25,127 nt of DNA from JBJEFI01 sp051873875. GTDB lineage: Bacteria > Bacillota > Bacilli > Bacillales > Bacillaceae_G. The stretch covers positions 1 through 25,127 of the forward strand of contig JBJEFI010000163.1 in NCBI GenBank assembly GCA_051873875.1, in the 5' to 3' direction. A model generated the notes under the pieces. That model was not told where the DNA came from. It saw nothing but the letters and a program-made list of their open reading frames with translations, and searched no databases. Both the position numbers and the translations under genes were made by a program. Each line of letters opens with the position of its first letter. The stretch's first letter is position 1. Positions 1 to 7,321 of the stretch are shown in pieces.

Positions 1-52
1 AATCTTCACTATGAAAAACACATTCAACATTAAATTTTTCTGAATTCATCAT
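1..52 (-). CDS. Partial gene at left edge, N-terminus only
   Basis: Only the first 17 codons are inside the window, reading MMNSEKFNVECVFHSED. The start is supported by an AAGGAAGG ribosome site eight bases upstream of the first of two tandem ATG codons. The product is not recognisable. It lies downstream of the mob operon on the same strand, but a 14-bp-arm palindrome (81-112) containing the operator motif also found at the mob promoter sits between them. It may therefore be a separately regulated unit. Confidence 0.55.
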   Translation of the reverse strand, partial: MMNSEKFNVECVFHSED

Positions 53-80
53 AAGTAAAACCTTCCTTTTTTACAGTTCT

Positions 81-112
81 CACAAATACATCAGAATACT
101 GATGTATTTGTG
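81..112. promoter_or_regulatory. Operator-like palindrome upstream of the left-edge gene
   Basis: Perfect 14-bp inverted repeat (arms 81-94 and 99-112, 4-base centre) whose core at 90-103 is ATCAGAATACTGAT. The same ATCAG-N4-CTGAT core occurs at the mob promoter (6242-6255) and in degenerate form at the Xre promoters (20791-20825, 21269-21282). No T-run follows the stem on either strand, so it is a poor intrinsic terminator. A regulator-binding site is the better reading. No convincing -10/-35 pair could be placed here. Confidence 0.6.
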
Positions 113-139
113 GAAAAATAATAAACATCTAACAGCCTT

Positions 140-1429
140 TTATCTTGAAATACCTTCATCTTTAGCTAATAAGCTTGAAGATTTTTGTTTTTCATTTGAA
201 AGCGAAAAATCATTAGCTTTCATATTTAAATTCAAAGCTTCGAATGTTTTATCAGCAAACTTCATTTCATCTTTATTTAATGGTTTTTTTTCTAAAACAT
301 CTTTAAATTGATTACCTATAAATTCAATATTACTATCGAATAAATCAGTATCATTTTGAACTAACTTTCCGAAGGAAACAATATCATCTTTTTCAAGTAA
401 TCCTTTATCTCCTTTAATCATCAAATCCGCAATTTCCTCATCTACTATAATTGAATGTAAATTACTTATTTGCTTTTCTGGTGGAAAATCAACGGAAAAA
501 TTTTCACCAGTTTCATAATATCTTTCAATTGCTTTTTCCACCTTTTCATCATATTGAACAACGTCAAAGAGTGTGGTATCGGAAAGTGATTGGTTCAGTA
601 AATCTTCTATCGTTTCATAATTAGAATCGTAATCATTAAGAATAGGATTATTCATATACACATGATACGGTTCAAATTCTCTTTCTTCAGCATTTTCAGC
701 CCAAACAGTAAATGAGTGTTCTTTACCAGTTACTCCATTTGTTACGGTCAATTGAGCTAAACCTTCGGCATCTATAAGACTATTCGGTTCAAAAGATGTA
801 AGCTTAATTGTATGATGAGGTACAATCGAATTATTTTCTTTTATAAATGGTAAATCACTAAAATATTCATCACGATTATTTTCAGCATGGTCCATAATAT
901 TATTTTGAAGCTTCATAGGTATGCCTTGTTCATCAGCACGATCAAAGAGCTCTCTTATAGCTGCATCACTTTTTCCAACTTCTAAATCATCATTTTCACG
1001 TTTTGCGACTAATTGATTTCTTCTCCAAAAATGTAAGTTTTCTAAAGTATTTACTTGTTCTTTACTTAACGAGGGATTTTCGGCTTTATTTATTTCCATC
1101 GTTTCTTTAGCGAATTGTCTTACAAAATCATCAATACTCATATTCATATTTTGAGAGTGAATGGTAAAGGTGCTATTACCTTCTTTATCAAATACAGAAG
1201 ATTGAATTTGTTTGTACATATCATCTTGCAATAAATCTTTAATGAAATGCTGTTTTTGATTATCAGTTTTAATGTGTAGACCTTCTTTATTTCTATGATT
1301 CTCATTTTCCAATGGTATAGTGATTAAAGAAGCACCTTCTTGATTTACATTCATAGCAAGAAAATCGCCAACTTTTTTTCCTTCTGGTTTATCATAAATT
1401 TCAAGTTTAAATAAATAATCTTTACTCAT
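140..1429 (-). CDS. Unknown 429-residue protein, last full gene of the mob operon
   Basis: Soluble, acidic and apparently helical protein with no signal peptide or membrane segment; family not recognised. The start is supported by an AAGGTG ribosome site eight bases upstream, partly overlapping the end of the ArdC-like gene 12 bp away. Three short motifs occur in the same order as in the C-terminal half of that neighbour: ENLHFWRR (130-137), YFSDLPFI (189-196) and REFEPY (250-255), against ENTEFWRK, YLTNLPLY and REFEPF there. The two may share an unnamed domain. Position in the relaxase operon suggests a role in DNA transfer or establishment in the recipient, which is inference only. Confidence 0.8.
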   Translation of the reverse strand: MSKDYLFKLEIYDKPEGKKVGDFLAMNVNQEGASLITIPLENENHRNKEGLHIKTDNQKQHFIKDLLQDDMYKQIQSSVFDKEGNSTFTIHSQNMNMSIDDFVRQFAKETMEINKAENPSLSKEQVNTLENLHFWRRNQLVAKRENDDLEVGKSDAAIRELFDRADEQGIPMKLQNNIMDHAENNRDEYFSDLPFIKENNSIVPHHTIKLTSFEPNSLIDAEGLAQLTVTNGVTGKEHSFTVWAENAEEREFEPYHVYMNNPILNDYDSNYETIEDLLNQSLSDTTLFDVVQYDEKVEKAIERYYETGENFSVDFPPEKQISNLHSIIVDEEIADLMIKGDKGLLEKDDIVSFGKLVQNDTDLFDSNIEFIGNQFKDVLEKKPLNKDEMKFADKTFEALNLNMKANDFSLSNEKQKSSSLLAKDEGISR

Positions 1430-1441
1430 TGAAATGACACC

Positions 1442-3016
1442 TTACCTTTCTAAATCGAATTGATTTATTTTATTAGATACTTTCTTTGGTTGTTGTTTTT
1501 CTGGTTGGGTTAATTTTTCTAGTGGAGGACTATTTTTTTCTAAAGCATATACACTGGCAACTATTGAGGGTGCTATTGAGTTTATATATTCGTTATCTTC
1601 TTTTTCTAAGACGTTGTGCCAACTCTTTTCAAGCTTAGAGTAAGTTTCTTTATCGACAAGTTCATTTTTTTCAATATGATGTAAAGGATGAACAAAGTTA
1701 TTACTTTCGTATTTATTGCTAAAAGTATTAAGCTTATCATCTTCTGGTATAACGACTGTATAAATAACATCAGCATATTTATGAGGGTCTAAATCACGAT
1801 TATTAATTTCGCCAAACGGTTCAAATTCTCTTGATACCCCATGTATATACATCATCGGTTCATCGAATTTTACTTCACCATGTTTTTGTTCATATAAATA
1901 AAGAGGTAAATTAGTTAAATATTTATTGTGATCTTCTGGATTTCTCTCTTCTAACTTCCTCCAAAACTCTGTATTTTCCAATTCTAATTTATCGGAGTTC
2001 AAACCGTTATTACCTTGAATATTCATTAACTCATCCCGATAATTTATGTGTTCTTTTTCTAGTAAATTTACTTTTTCAAAATGCTCATCAATAACATTTA
2101 TAAATGAAGCCGATGTTTCACGAACTTCTCTTAATAATTGCTCTTTGTCTGCAAATTCTTTATTTTTCGTCCATCCTGCAAGATAAGACAAAGAAAAATT
2201 TTCAGTCGGAATATTATATCTACTAGCTACAACATAAGCTGTCATTTCAGCTTGAAACTCCTTTTCGTTTGTAGTTAATTCCGTATTCCTTGCTTTATTT
2301 CTCTCATTATTATGAAGTTCGGCATGAGCTAGTTCATGCATTAATACTGTTATATCCTCCATTGGTGTATTTCGAGGATTTAAAACAATCATATTTAAAT
2401 CTCTAGAATAAGCTCCTTTTGCTGTACCAAGTTCACCGATTTCAATAGGTGGTTCTGTAGCTATCTTTACACCTATCTTGTCAGATACATTTTCAAGAGC
2501 TTTTATGAATTCCTTATCATTATCAATCGTTCCATCCCTATGATAACGACCAAAAATTTCTGAAATAGGTATTCCTTTTTCTCTGGCATTAGTTTGTGTA
2601 TATTCAAAAACGTGGCCTACTTTAAAAAACAATTTCTTTTGTTTTTCCAATTGCCCTTTCTTTAATTGCTCCTTTTCCTTTGCATTTGCATATTTAACTT
2701 GAACCCAATTATCTGCACGTTTAAAGTATTCAACAGGAGTAGGAACTAAAATCTTTATGCCTTTTTCTCCTTTGTTAACTGATGCCCCTTTTTCTTTCCA
2801 GTGGTTAAATGAACCAACAGCTTCAGCACCTCTAAATTGCGAATCAATAAGAGCCATATTACGAGGAGAATAATTATAAAATTTCGACATAAAAGCAAGA
2901 TGCTCCTTAATATTCTCCTCGCTTTCAAAATAGTTTGAAATTTTATTTTCCATTTTGGTTGTTAGCTCTTTGATCTCTTTCTCTTTTTCTTCTTGTGTCT
3001 TGCGTTTAAAAGCCAA
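1442..3016 (-). CDS. ArdC-like antirestriction protein with zincin metallopeptidase domain
   Basis: 524 residues. The N-terminal part (about 1-145) resembles the ArdC single-strand DNA-binding domain (NMALIDSQFRGAEAVGSF, then the WKEKGASVNKGEKGIKIL segment). It is followed by a zincin domain with HELAH at 227-231 and a likely third ligand Glu257 in EFQAEMTAYV. ArdC proteins of conjugative plasmids protect incoming single-stranded DNA from restriction. The C-terminal 220 residues go beyond usual ArdC length and share motifs with the downstream protein. The start is a TTG at 3016 with AAAGGTAGTG eight bases upstream; that site overlaps the stop of the Toprim gene, so the two are probably translationally coupled. 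An ATG five bases upstream is out of frame. Family assignment is good; substrate and activity are inference. Confidence 0.85.
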   Translation of the reverse strand: MAFKRKTQEEKEKEIKELTTKMENKISNYFESEENIKEHLAFMSKFYNYSPRNMALIDSQFRGAEAVGSFNHWKEKGASVNKGEKGIKILVPTPVEYFKRADNWVQVKYANAKEKEQLKKGQLEKQKKLFFKVGHVFEYTQTNAREKGIPISEIFGRYHRDGTIDNDKEFIKALENVSDKIGVKIATEPPIEIGELGTAKGAYSRDLNMIVLNPRNTPMEDITVLMHELAHAELHNNERNKARNTELTTNEKEFQAEMTAYVVASRYNIPTENFSLSYLAGWTKNKEFADKEQLLREVRETSASFINVIDEHFEKVNLLEKEHINYRDELMNIQGNNGLNSDKLELENTEFWRKLEERNPEDHNKYLTNLPLYLYEQKHGEVKFDEPMMYIHGVSREFEPFGEINNRDLDPHKYADVIYTVVIPEDDKLNTFSNKYESNNFVHPLHHIEKNELVDKETYSKLEKSWHNVLEKEDNEYINSIAPSIVASVYALEKNSPPLEKLTQPEKQQPKKVSNKINQFDLER

Positions 3017-3025
3017 AACATTTCA

Positions 3026-3994
3026 CTACCTTTCTACATTAAGAATATCTTTAGAAAAATCATGTGAAAATTGCTTAGTTTTTTCCTTAGTACGTTCTTG
3101 TTTTAAATCATCGTTCCAATCTTTATTATTCGGAATATCAATTTGCGATTTATTGCCTAAAACATTTTCCCAACGTTTTGTAAACTCTAATCCGGCTTTA
3201 TCATTATCAACAGCAATTATTACTTTCTCTAACTTTTCACCTCTTTCTTTACACTCTTTCAACAGATTTCTGATGCTTGAAAGCATAGCTGCATCTTTTA
3301 ATCCAGACATTGACTGCAATCTAATGTCTTGTGGTCTTTTTAAATCGAAATAGCTTAAAGCATCAATTGGACTTTCAAATACAGCTAATTTTTTAGGAGA
3401 ACCAATATCTAAAGTGAATCCTCCGTCTCCTTTGCTGTTCGCCATTATTTGTTTAAAAGTACCTCTTTTATTTTCCATTTTCACTGTACCTTGACGGTCA
3501 GCGCCAACAATATTCCCTTCCTTATCTCTCCATTTGAAAACGCAATTCTTCAATTTATCTTCAGCAATTAAATCATGCTTGAAAAGTGCTAAAACAATTT
3601 TCTCATCAATACAACGCTCATTAACAAGATAATTTGTAGCATTTTCAACTCCTTTAGTTTCGTAATGATGAGGATAGGAAAACTCTTGATTTTGATTGTA
3701 ATTCTTGCTATCGGTATAACTACGTTCAATAGTTTGACTGTTTACATCACGTACAGCTTCTTGAAAAGATAAATCATAGTACATTCTTGCAAAGCTAATT
3801 GAACCAAAACCACCTTCCCCCTTACTATTCCAATACCATTTTCCATTCTCATTGAATATCAATGAATCGTGTTCTGCATGACGATAATATTTATTTCCTT
3901 GTTTAATGATGTTTTCTCCCTTTGCGTTCAAGTAGTCTAAAATGTGTATATCATTAGCCTTTTCGACTTCTTCTCTACTCACTCTATCACCCAC
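3026..3994 (-). CDS. Toprim-domain (DUF3991-like) plasmid primase-like protein
   Basis: 322 residues. The C-terminal Toprim fold is visible: the acidic motif VFESPIDALSY (Glu207), the SMSGLKDAAM segment, and AVDNDKAG with Asp263 and Asp265, the metal-binding residues of primases and topoisomerases. The N-terminal 85 residues look like a CHC2-type primase zinc-binding module that has lost its cysteines, followed by a DUF3991-like linker. Such proteins are common beside relaxase genes and may prime or process the transferred strand. The likely start is GTG at 3994, immediately after an in-frame TGA, with weak ribosome-site support; a GTG at 3982 is an alternative. The gene ends in GAAAGGTAG, which doubles as the ribosome site of the next gene. 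Confidence 0.85.
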   Translation of the reverse strand: MGDRVSREEVEKANDIHILDYLNAKGENIIKQGNKYYRHAEHDSLIFNENGKWYWNSKGEGGFGSISFARMYYDLSFQEAVRDVNSQTIERSYTDSKNYNQNQEFSYPHHYETKGVENATNYLVNERCIDEKIVLALFKHDLIAEDKLKNCVFKWRDKEGNIVGADRQGTVKMENKRGTFKQIMANSKGDGGFTLDIGSPKKLAVFESPIDALSYFDLKRPQDIRLQSMSGLKDAAMLSSIRNLLKECKERGEKLEKVIIAVDNDKAGLEFTKRWENVLGNKSQIDIPNNKDWNDDLKQERTKEKTKQFSHDFSKDILNVER

Positions 3995-4031
3995 TCAAGC
4001 CACCATTCCCTTATCATTTATTTGCTGAAAA

Positions 4032-4316
4032 TTACTCATGTTCTTCAAAAGAATCTGTAGAGCCTTTCAATTCTTTCAAATCCAATTCTGGAAAAACTTC
4101 ATATAAGGTTTTTGTATCAACCGTCATTAATAATTTTTTCTTTTCTGCATCAACTGGAACAATAAAAATCCCTTCTTCTACTGCTTCAAAAATCGGCTTA
4201 CGATTACTTTCGGTTAATTCCATCACAACATCCTCCCCGTCAATATTTACTAAAATATCCTTTTCTCCAACCTCTTTGATCGTACCGTAACTAAAATTCT
4301 TTCTAAAAGTATCCAT
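4032..4316 (-). CDS. Small acidic protein of unknown function
   Basis: 94 residues, acidic, predicted mostly beta in the N-terminal half (YGTIKEVGEKDILVNIDGED). No recognisable motif, signal peptide or membrane segment. Its ATG follows the stop codon of the upstream RHH-like gene with no gap, and the ribosome site GGAGATAA lies in that gene's 3' end, so translation is probably coupled. It sits between a DNA-binding accessory protein and the primase-like protein in the mob operon. A transfer-related role is inferred from context only. Confidence 0.75.
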   Translation of the reverse strand: MDTFRKNFSYGTIKEVGEKDILVNIDGEDVVMELTESNRKPIFEAVEEGIFIVPVDAEKKKLLMTVDTKTLYEVFPELDLKELKGSTDSFEEHE

Positions 4317-4778
4317 TTAATTATCTCCTTCTTTTTCTTTTTGTTTTGCATCTTTCTTCTGCTTCTGATGAATAATTCTTTCATGAACAACTTTTTCAGC
4401 TTGCTCTAAAAAATCTGGTTTATACATATCGGTTGTCATAATATTTTTCACATTATCCATTTCCATATGAGCTTGAACTAATTCAATTAATATTTGAGAA
4501 TTACGGTCAGCATTATTTGTTCCTAATCTAATTTTATTTAGCTCATTAGATACATTGTGTTTTATACTAACTTGAACAGAACGACTAACTTTTTCGGCAA
4601 CAGCTTCAGAAACATACTGCAAATTCCAATTCTGTTTAACAAATTGTTTATGCTCTCTAACAATTTGTTCTAATGCAAGACTTGTGTAAGGTAAACCGTA
4701 ATCTTCAGCAAAATCAGATAGATATTGTAATGTTTCTTCATTCAATCTTAATCTGGTTTGTGTTCTATTATAAGACAT
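4317..4778 (-). CDS. RHH-like mobilisation accessory protein
   Basis: 153 residues. The N-terminus (about 5-48) reads RTQTRLRLNEETLQYLSDFA followed by a helix, the strand-helix-helix pattern of Arc/MetJ ribbon-helix-helix proteins. The rest is helical and charged, with a Lys/Glu-rich tail. It lies directly downstream of the relaxase, with ribosome site GAGAGGTGA embedded in the relaxase stop region. By position it could be a second relaxosome component binding oriT, or a regulator of the operon. It is a candidate to bind the palindromic repeats at 6371-6453. Fold assignment is moderate; role is inference. Confidence 0.75.
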   Translation of the reverse strand: MSYNRTQTRLRLNEETLQYLSDFAEDYGLPYTSLALEQIVREHKQFVKQNWNLQYVSEAVAEKVSRSVQVSIKHNVSNELNKIRLGTNNADRNSQILIELVQAHMEMDNVKNIMTTDMYKPDFLEQAEKVVHERIIHQKQKKDAKQKEKEGDN

Positions 4779-4783
4779 TTATC

Positions 4784-5950
4784 TCACCTCTCCATCTCTT
4801 GCTCACGTTGCAATCGTTCATAAGCATTTTGATTTTTATAATGCTGTAAATTATCATTCATACCTCTATTCATTCGATACATAAAATTATTCATATCACG
4901 CTGCATTTCGAAATTGGTTTTCTGGAACTTCCCTTCACTTTTTCTAGTAACATTATTTTGAGATTTATCAAACTCCTTTACTTCTTTTAAAATGGTGTTC
5001 CCCATGCGGGTATATAAATCTTTAATTTTTGTATCTCGGAATTTTTCTGCTTTTTCTGTATCACCATATGTCTTTTTGAATAAGTTGACTTCCTTATCCA
5101 ATTGCTTTAAAAAACCTTGATATTCTTTTTTTAAATGCTTATCAATGTACATAGAAGTGAGCTTATCAATTTCTGGTTTAACATGAGAAATACCGTTCAT
5201 ATTATATTTCCACATTCTTTTATCATCGGGTAACATGCTATGGATATTCTTGAACTGTTTCACCATATCTCGATTAACAATTCGATTTTTTAAACTTAAT
5301 AAATTATCATCACGCTTTGTATTAATTACTTTTTCTCTTATAAATTCATTTAGTTTTGCATTTTCTTTACTACGATCTAAAATTGAATTTACTACTTTTG
5401 ATTTCATTGTTTCAATTGACTTTGGTTTACGTTTTCCACGCTCACGAAAGTTTTTTGTTTGAACGATAGCGATATGAATATGAATGTTATCGGTATTATA
5501 ATGAATAGCACCAGTCCATAAGGCAGAATCGAGCATATCCTCTTTTTTCAACATTTCATTAACTGCATTTCGTGAAGCTTGCTGTAACTTCTTTTCATCA
5601 ATTGTATGCTTATCTAATACTCCAACCTCTTTCAACCAATCATTATCAAACGAAATCACATCTTGCCACAATATGCTTCCTTTTTCTTGAGAGTGTTTGA
5701 AAATCTCTTTGATTTTTTCTTTCTCAATTTTATCGAGCTTATCTTTTTCATTTGTAAATAAGCCAGTAGATTTTTCATCATTACTCATGTAATCTTGATA
5801 ATTTTCAAATTGATTTTTTTCAAGATGTGTATTCGGTCTATCCATATAATTTAAATAATTATTAAAGCTTGATTTTTCACCGCCAAGACTTGCAGATTTT
5901 TCATTTAGTTGAAATTGAGATTTAATAATTACAGCAGGTGTATTACTCAT
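4784..5950 (-). CDS. MobP2-family relaxase
   Basis: 388-residue conjugative relaxase that should nick the transfer origin and stay covalently bound to the transferred strand. The HUH metal-binding motif is clear: His150 in TGAIHYN, then His157 and His159 in NIHIHIA. Candidate catalytic tyrosines are Tyr32/Tyr35 in NYLNYMDR, with a second similar YQDYM at 51-55. The GSILWQDVISF segment (91-101) is typical of MobP2-type Firmicute relaxases. The C-terminal half is helical and basic. The length fits a nuclease without a fused helicase or primase; a primase-like protein is encoded separately in the operon. The start overlaps the upstream RHH gene by 8 bp, so the two are coupled. Confidence 0.9.
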   Translation of the reverse strand: MSNTPAVIIKSQFQLNEKSASLGGEKSSFNNYLNYMDRPNTHLEKNQFENYQDYMSNDEKSTGLFTNEKDKLDKIEKEKIKEIFKHSQEKGSILWQDVISFDNDWLKEVGVLDKHTIDEKKLQQASRNAVNEMLKKEDMLDSALWTGAIHYNTDNIHIHIAIVQTKNFRERGKRKPKSIETMKSKVVNSILDRSKENAKLNEFIREKVINTKRDDNLLSLKNRIVNRDMVKQFKNIHSMLPDDKRMWKYNMNGISHVKPEIDKLTSMYIDKHLKKEYQGFLKQLDKEVNLFKKTYGDTEKAEKFRDTKIKDLYTRMGNTILKEVKEFDKSQNNVTRKSEGKFQKTNFEMQRDMNNFMYRMNRGMNDNLQHYKNQNAYERLQREQEMER

Positions 5951-6194
5951 TAACCAATAATTCCTTTAATACTAAAACTAATTCATCTAATGTATCTGAA
6001 GTCTTTTTCATGAATAAATTATTTGCTTCAATTTGTTTTTCCAATCTTTCTACTTCAGATGAACGAATGCCGACTGAAGCCACACTTTCTAAATGTTCTT
6101 TCAAAAACTCTTGACGGTTTTGACCTTTACTTTTCGCTAACTGATCTATTTGTTTTATAACAATTGGAGTTAAATACCGAATCTTTATCTCCAT
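5943..6194 (-). CDS. RHH relaxosome accessory protein (MobC-like)
   Basis: 83 residues, first gene of the mob operon. The N-terminal part (IKIRYLTPIVIKQIDQLA, then a second helix to about residue 38) fits a ribbon-helix-helix DNA-binding fold. The C-terminal half is a heptad-like helix (VERLEKQIEANNLFMKK) suited to oligomerisation. Small RHH proteins encoded just upstream of relaxases usually bind oriT and often repress their own operon. Its ribosome site AAGGAGGTAATAACT is near-perfect. The promoter and a palindromic operator lie at 6235-6263, and a candidate oriT and palindromic repeats lie immediately upstream at 6295-6453. Confidence 0.85.
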   Translation of the reverse strand: MEIKIRYLTPIVIKQIDQLAKSKGQNRQEFLKEHLESVASVGIRSSEVERLEKQIEANNLFMKKTSDTLDELVLVLKELLVNE

Positions 6195-6234
6195 AGTTAT
6201 TACCTCCTTTCTGGAACTTTTTCTATATAATTAC

Positions 6235-6263
6235 ATTATACATCAGAATTCTGATATTATCGA
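6235..6263 (-). promoter_or_regulatory. Promoter of the mob operon
   Basis: On the minus strand the -10 box TATAAT occupies 6240-6235 and a -35-like TCGATA occupies 6263-6258 (4 of 6 to TTGACA), separated by exactly 17 bp. The spacer is almost entirely filled by the ATCAG-N4-CTGAT operator, so a bound protein would occlude RNA polymerase. Predicted transcription starts about 35 bp before the first mob gene. Confidence 0.7.
6242..6255. promoter_or_regulatory. Operator palindrome inside the mob promoter
   Basis: Perfect 14-bp palindrome ATCAGAATTCTGAT placed between the -35 and -10 boxes. It differs from the core at 90-103 by one central base and matches the half-sites at the two Xre promoters. 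Likely bound by one of the Xre proteins encoded at 20190-21630. Confidence 0.65.
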
Positions 6264-6294
6264 GAGAAAAATGATTGTTAGAGAGAAGAGCATA

Positions 6295-6355
6295 AGGGGA
6301 AACTGTCCCCTCGTACCGAGTGGAACTAGGCAAAGCCTAGTGTTTCATTGGGTAC
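6295..6355. other. Candidate origin of transfer (oriT)
   Basis: Non-coding and visibly more GC-rich than its surroundings, immediately upstream of the RHH/relaxase pair. It holds two small hairpins: AGGGGA/TCCCCT (6295-6300, 6306-6311) and ACTAGGC-AAA-GCCTAGT (6325-6341). A weaker outer pair, GTACC (6313-6317) and GGTAC (6351-6355), brackets the second. An inverted repeat followed by an unpaired stretch next to a relaxase gene is the usual oriT layout. The nick position is not determinable by eye. The assignment rests on location and structure only. Confidence 0.5.
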
Positions 6356-6370
6356 AAGAAAAGACAAAAA

Positions 6371-6453
6371 TGGCACAGGTTGTGCATAGCTAAAATTCCC
6401 TTTTGGCACACCTTGTGCCAACAAAAAAAGGCTAGGTGGCACATCCTGTGCCA
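6371..6453. repeat. Three 17-bp palindromic repeats with 33-bp period
   Basis: Copies of TGGCACA-N3-TGTGCCA start at 6371, 6404 and 6437, exactly 33 bp apart (about three helical turns), so bound proteins would lie on one DNA face. Copies two and three are perfect; the first has one mismatch in its right arm. The three central bases differ (GGT, CCT, TCC), which shows that selection is on the arms. The third copy is nested in the terminator stem of the T4SS operon. Likely a binding array for a relaxosome RHH protein. Confidence 0.8.
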
Positions 6454-6461
6454 CCTAGCCT
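6422..6461 (-). terminator. Intrinsic terminator of the T4SS operon
   Basis: On the minus strand a perfect 15-bp stem (arms 6447-6461 and 6429-6443, 3-base loop) is followed directly by a run of seven T (6428-6422). It lies 6 bp past the stop of the last transfer gene. The stem incorporates the third 17-bp palindromic repeat. Confidence 0.9.
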
Positions 6462-6467
6462 AATAAA

Positions 6468-7316
6468 TTAAATTTCTAAATCTCGTTTACGTTGTGTCAA
6501 CCTGTCAATCTTAGATGTTATGTTTTTAATGTCTTGACTGAACTTTTCAATTTCAGCTTTATATTGTTCAATTTCTTTTTCAAGCTGATAAATTTCATTA
6601 TTTGTTTCCACTTGTTCATCAACAGTTTTATATAAATTTTCAACCTTTAATTTTTCAATTTCTTCATTCAAACCCTTAATAACTGTTTCAACTTTTTTAA
6701 TTTGCTTTTCCTTATTTATAATTTGTTTTTCGCTTACTTCAATCATACTTTGTGTAATGGAGATTGCATATTCCTTCATATCTTTTTCGGTTACTTCTTC
6801 TCTTTTCACTTTTCTTTGGTCTGTATAAATACTAGAAATAACAGCTTCATTATTTTCAACTTCCATTTTTTCTTCATTAAAAATATCTTGAAATGAAATT
6901 TCAGATTTCACTAATCTAAGTGCTACCTGTTGAAAATCTTTTGGAACATTATTGATATGAAGAATATAAATATCGTTATCGTTATACATAACTTTTGTCT
7001 GTAATTGCTTCTTCATATTACTTCTAGCCACAGCAATAAAGTCTAATTCTGACCTATAATTCTTAATACCATTTGTAACTAAAATCACTTCCATTTTGTT
7101 TTCTTTTGAATCATATTTCCAATCATTTATCATAAATTTTCCGTTAGCTCTTAGATCAAATTCAGTATTTAATGGAGTTTGATTTATTTCAAGATTTTCA
7201 GCCATATAGAGTTTTGAAGTACTAAAAAATCCAAAACCTAAAATAAAAAATAATGCAACAGCTATATAATAATTCGACCATTTAATTGTTAAATTTTTTC
7301 GCTTTTTCTTTTTCAT
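6468..7316 (-). CDS. Single-pass membrane protein with C-terminal coiled coil
   Basis: About 282 residues, last gene of the T4SS operon. A basic N-terminus is followed by one membrane segment (roughly YYIAVALFFILGFGFFS). A probable beta-rich extracellular domain comes next, then a long Lys/Glu heptad-rich coiled coil over the last 90 residues. Family not recognised. The start is uncertain: a GTG at 7325 overlaps the upstream stop (GTGA) but leaves only three bases after the ribosome site, whereas the ATG at 7316 has AGAGGTG about ten bases upstream, so 7316 is chosen. It is probably a structural or adhesin-like part of the conjugation machine at the cell surface; this is inference. Confidence 0.75.
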   Translation of the reverse strand: MKKKKRKNLTIKWSNYYIAVALFFILGFGFFSTSKLYMAENLEINQTPLNTEFDLRANGKFMINDWKYDSKENKMEVILVTNGIKNYRSELDFIAVARSNMKKQLQTKVMYNDNDIYILHINNVPKDFQQVALRLVKSEISFQDIFNEEKMEVENNEAVISSIYTDQRKVKREEVTEKDMKEYAISITQSMIEVSEKQIINKEKQIKKVETVIKGLNEEIEKLKVENLYKTVDEQVETNNEIYQLEKEIEQYKAEIEKFSQDIKNITSKIDRLTQRKRDLEI

Positions 7317-7321
7317 ATATT

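Noticed and set aside
81..112. Intrinsic terminator for the mob operon
   Set aside because: The stem is perfect but neither strand has a T-run after it, and the core matches the operator family found at promoters.
6332..6350. MOBV-type nick sequence (TAGTGTT resembling the pMV158 TAGTGTG)
   Set aside because: The encoded relaxase is MobP2-like rather than MOBV, and a seven-base similarity is too weak to place a nick.
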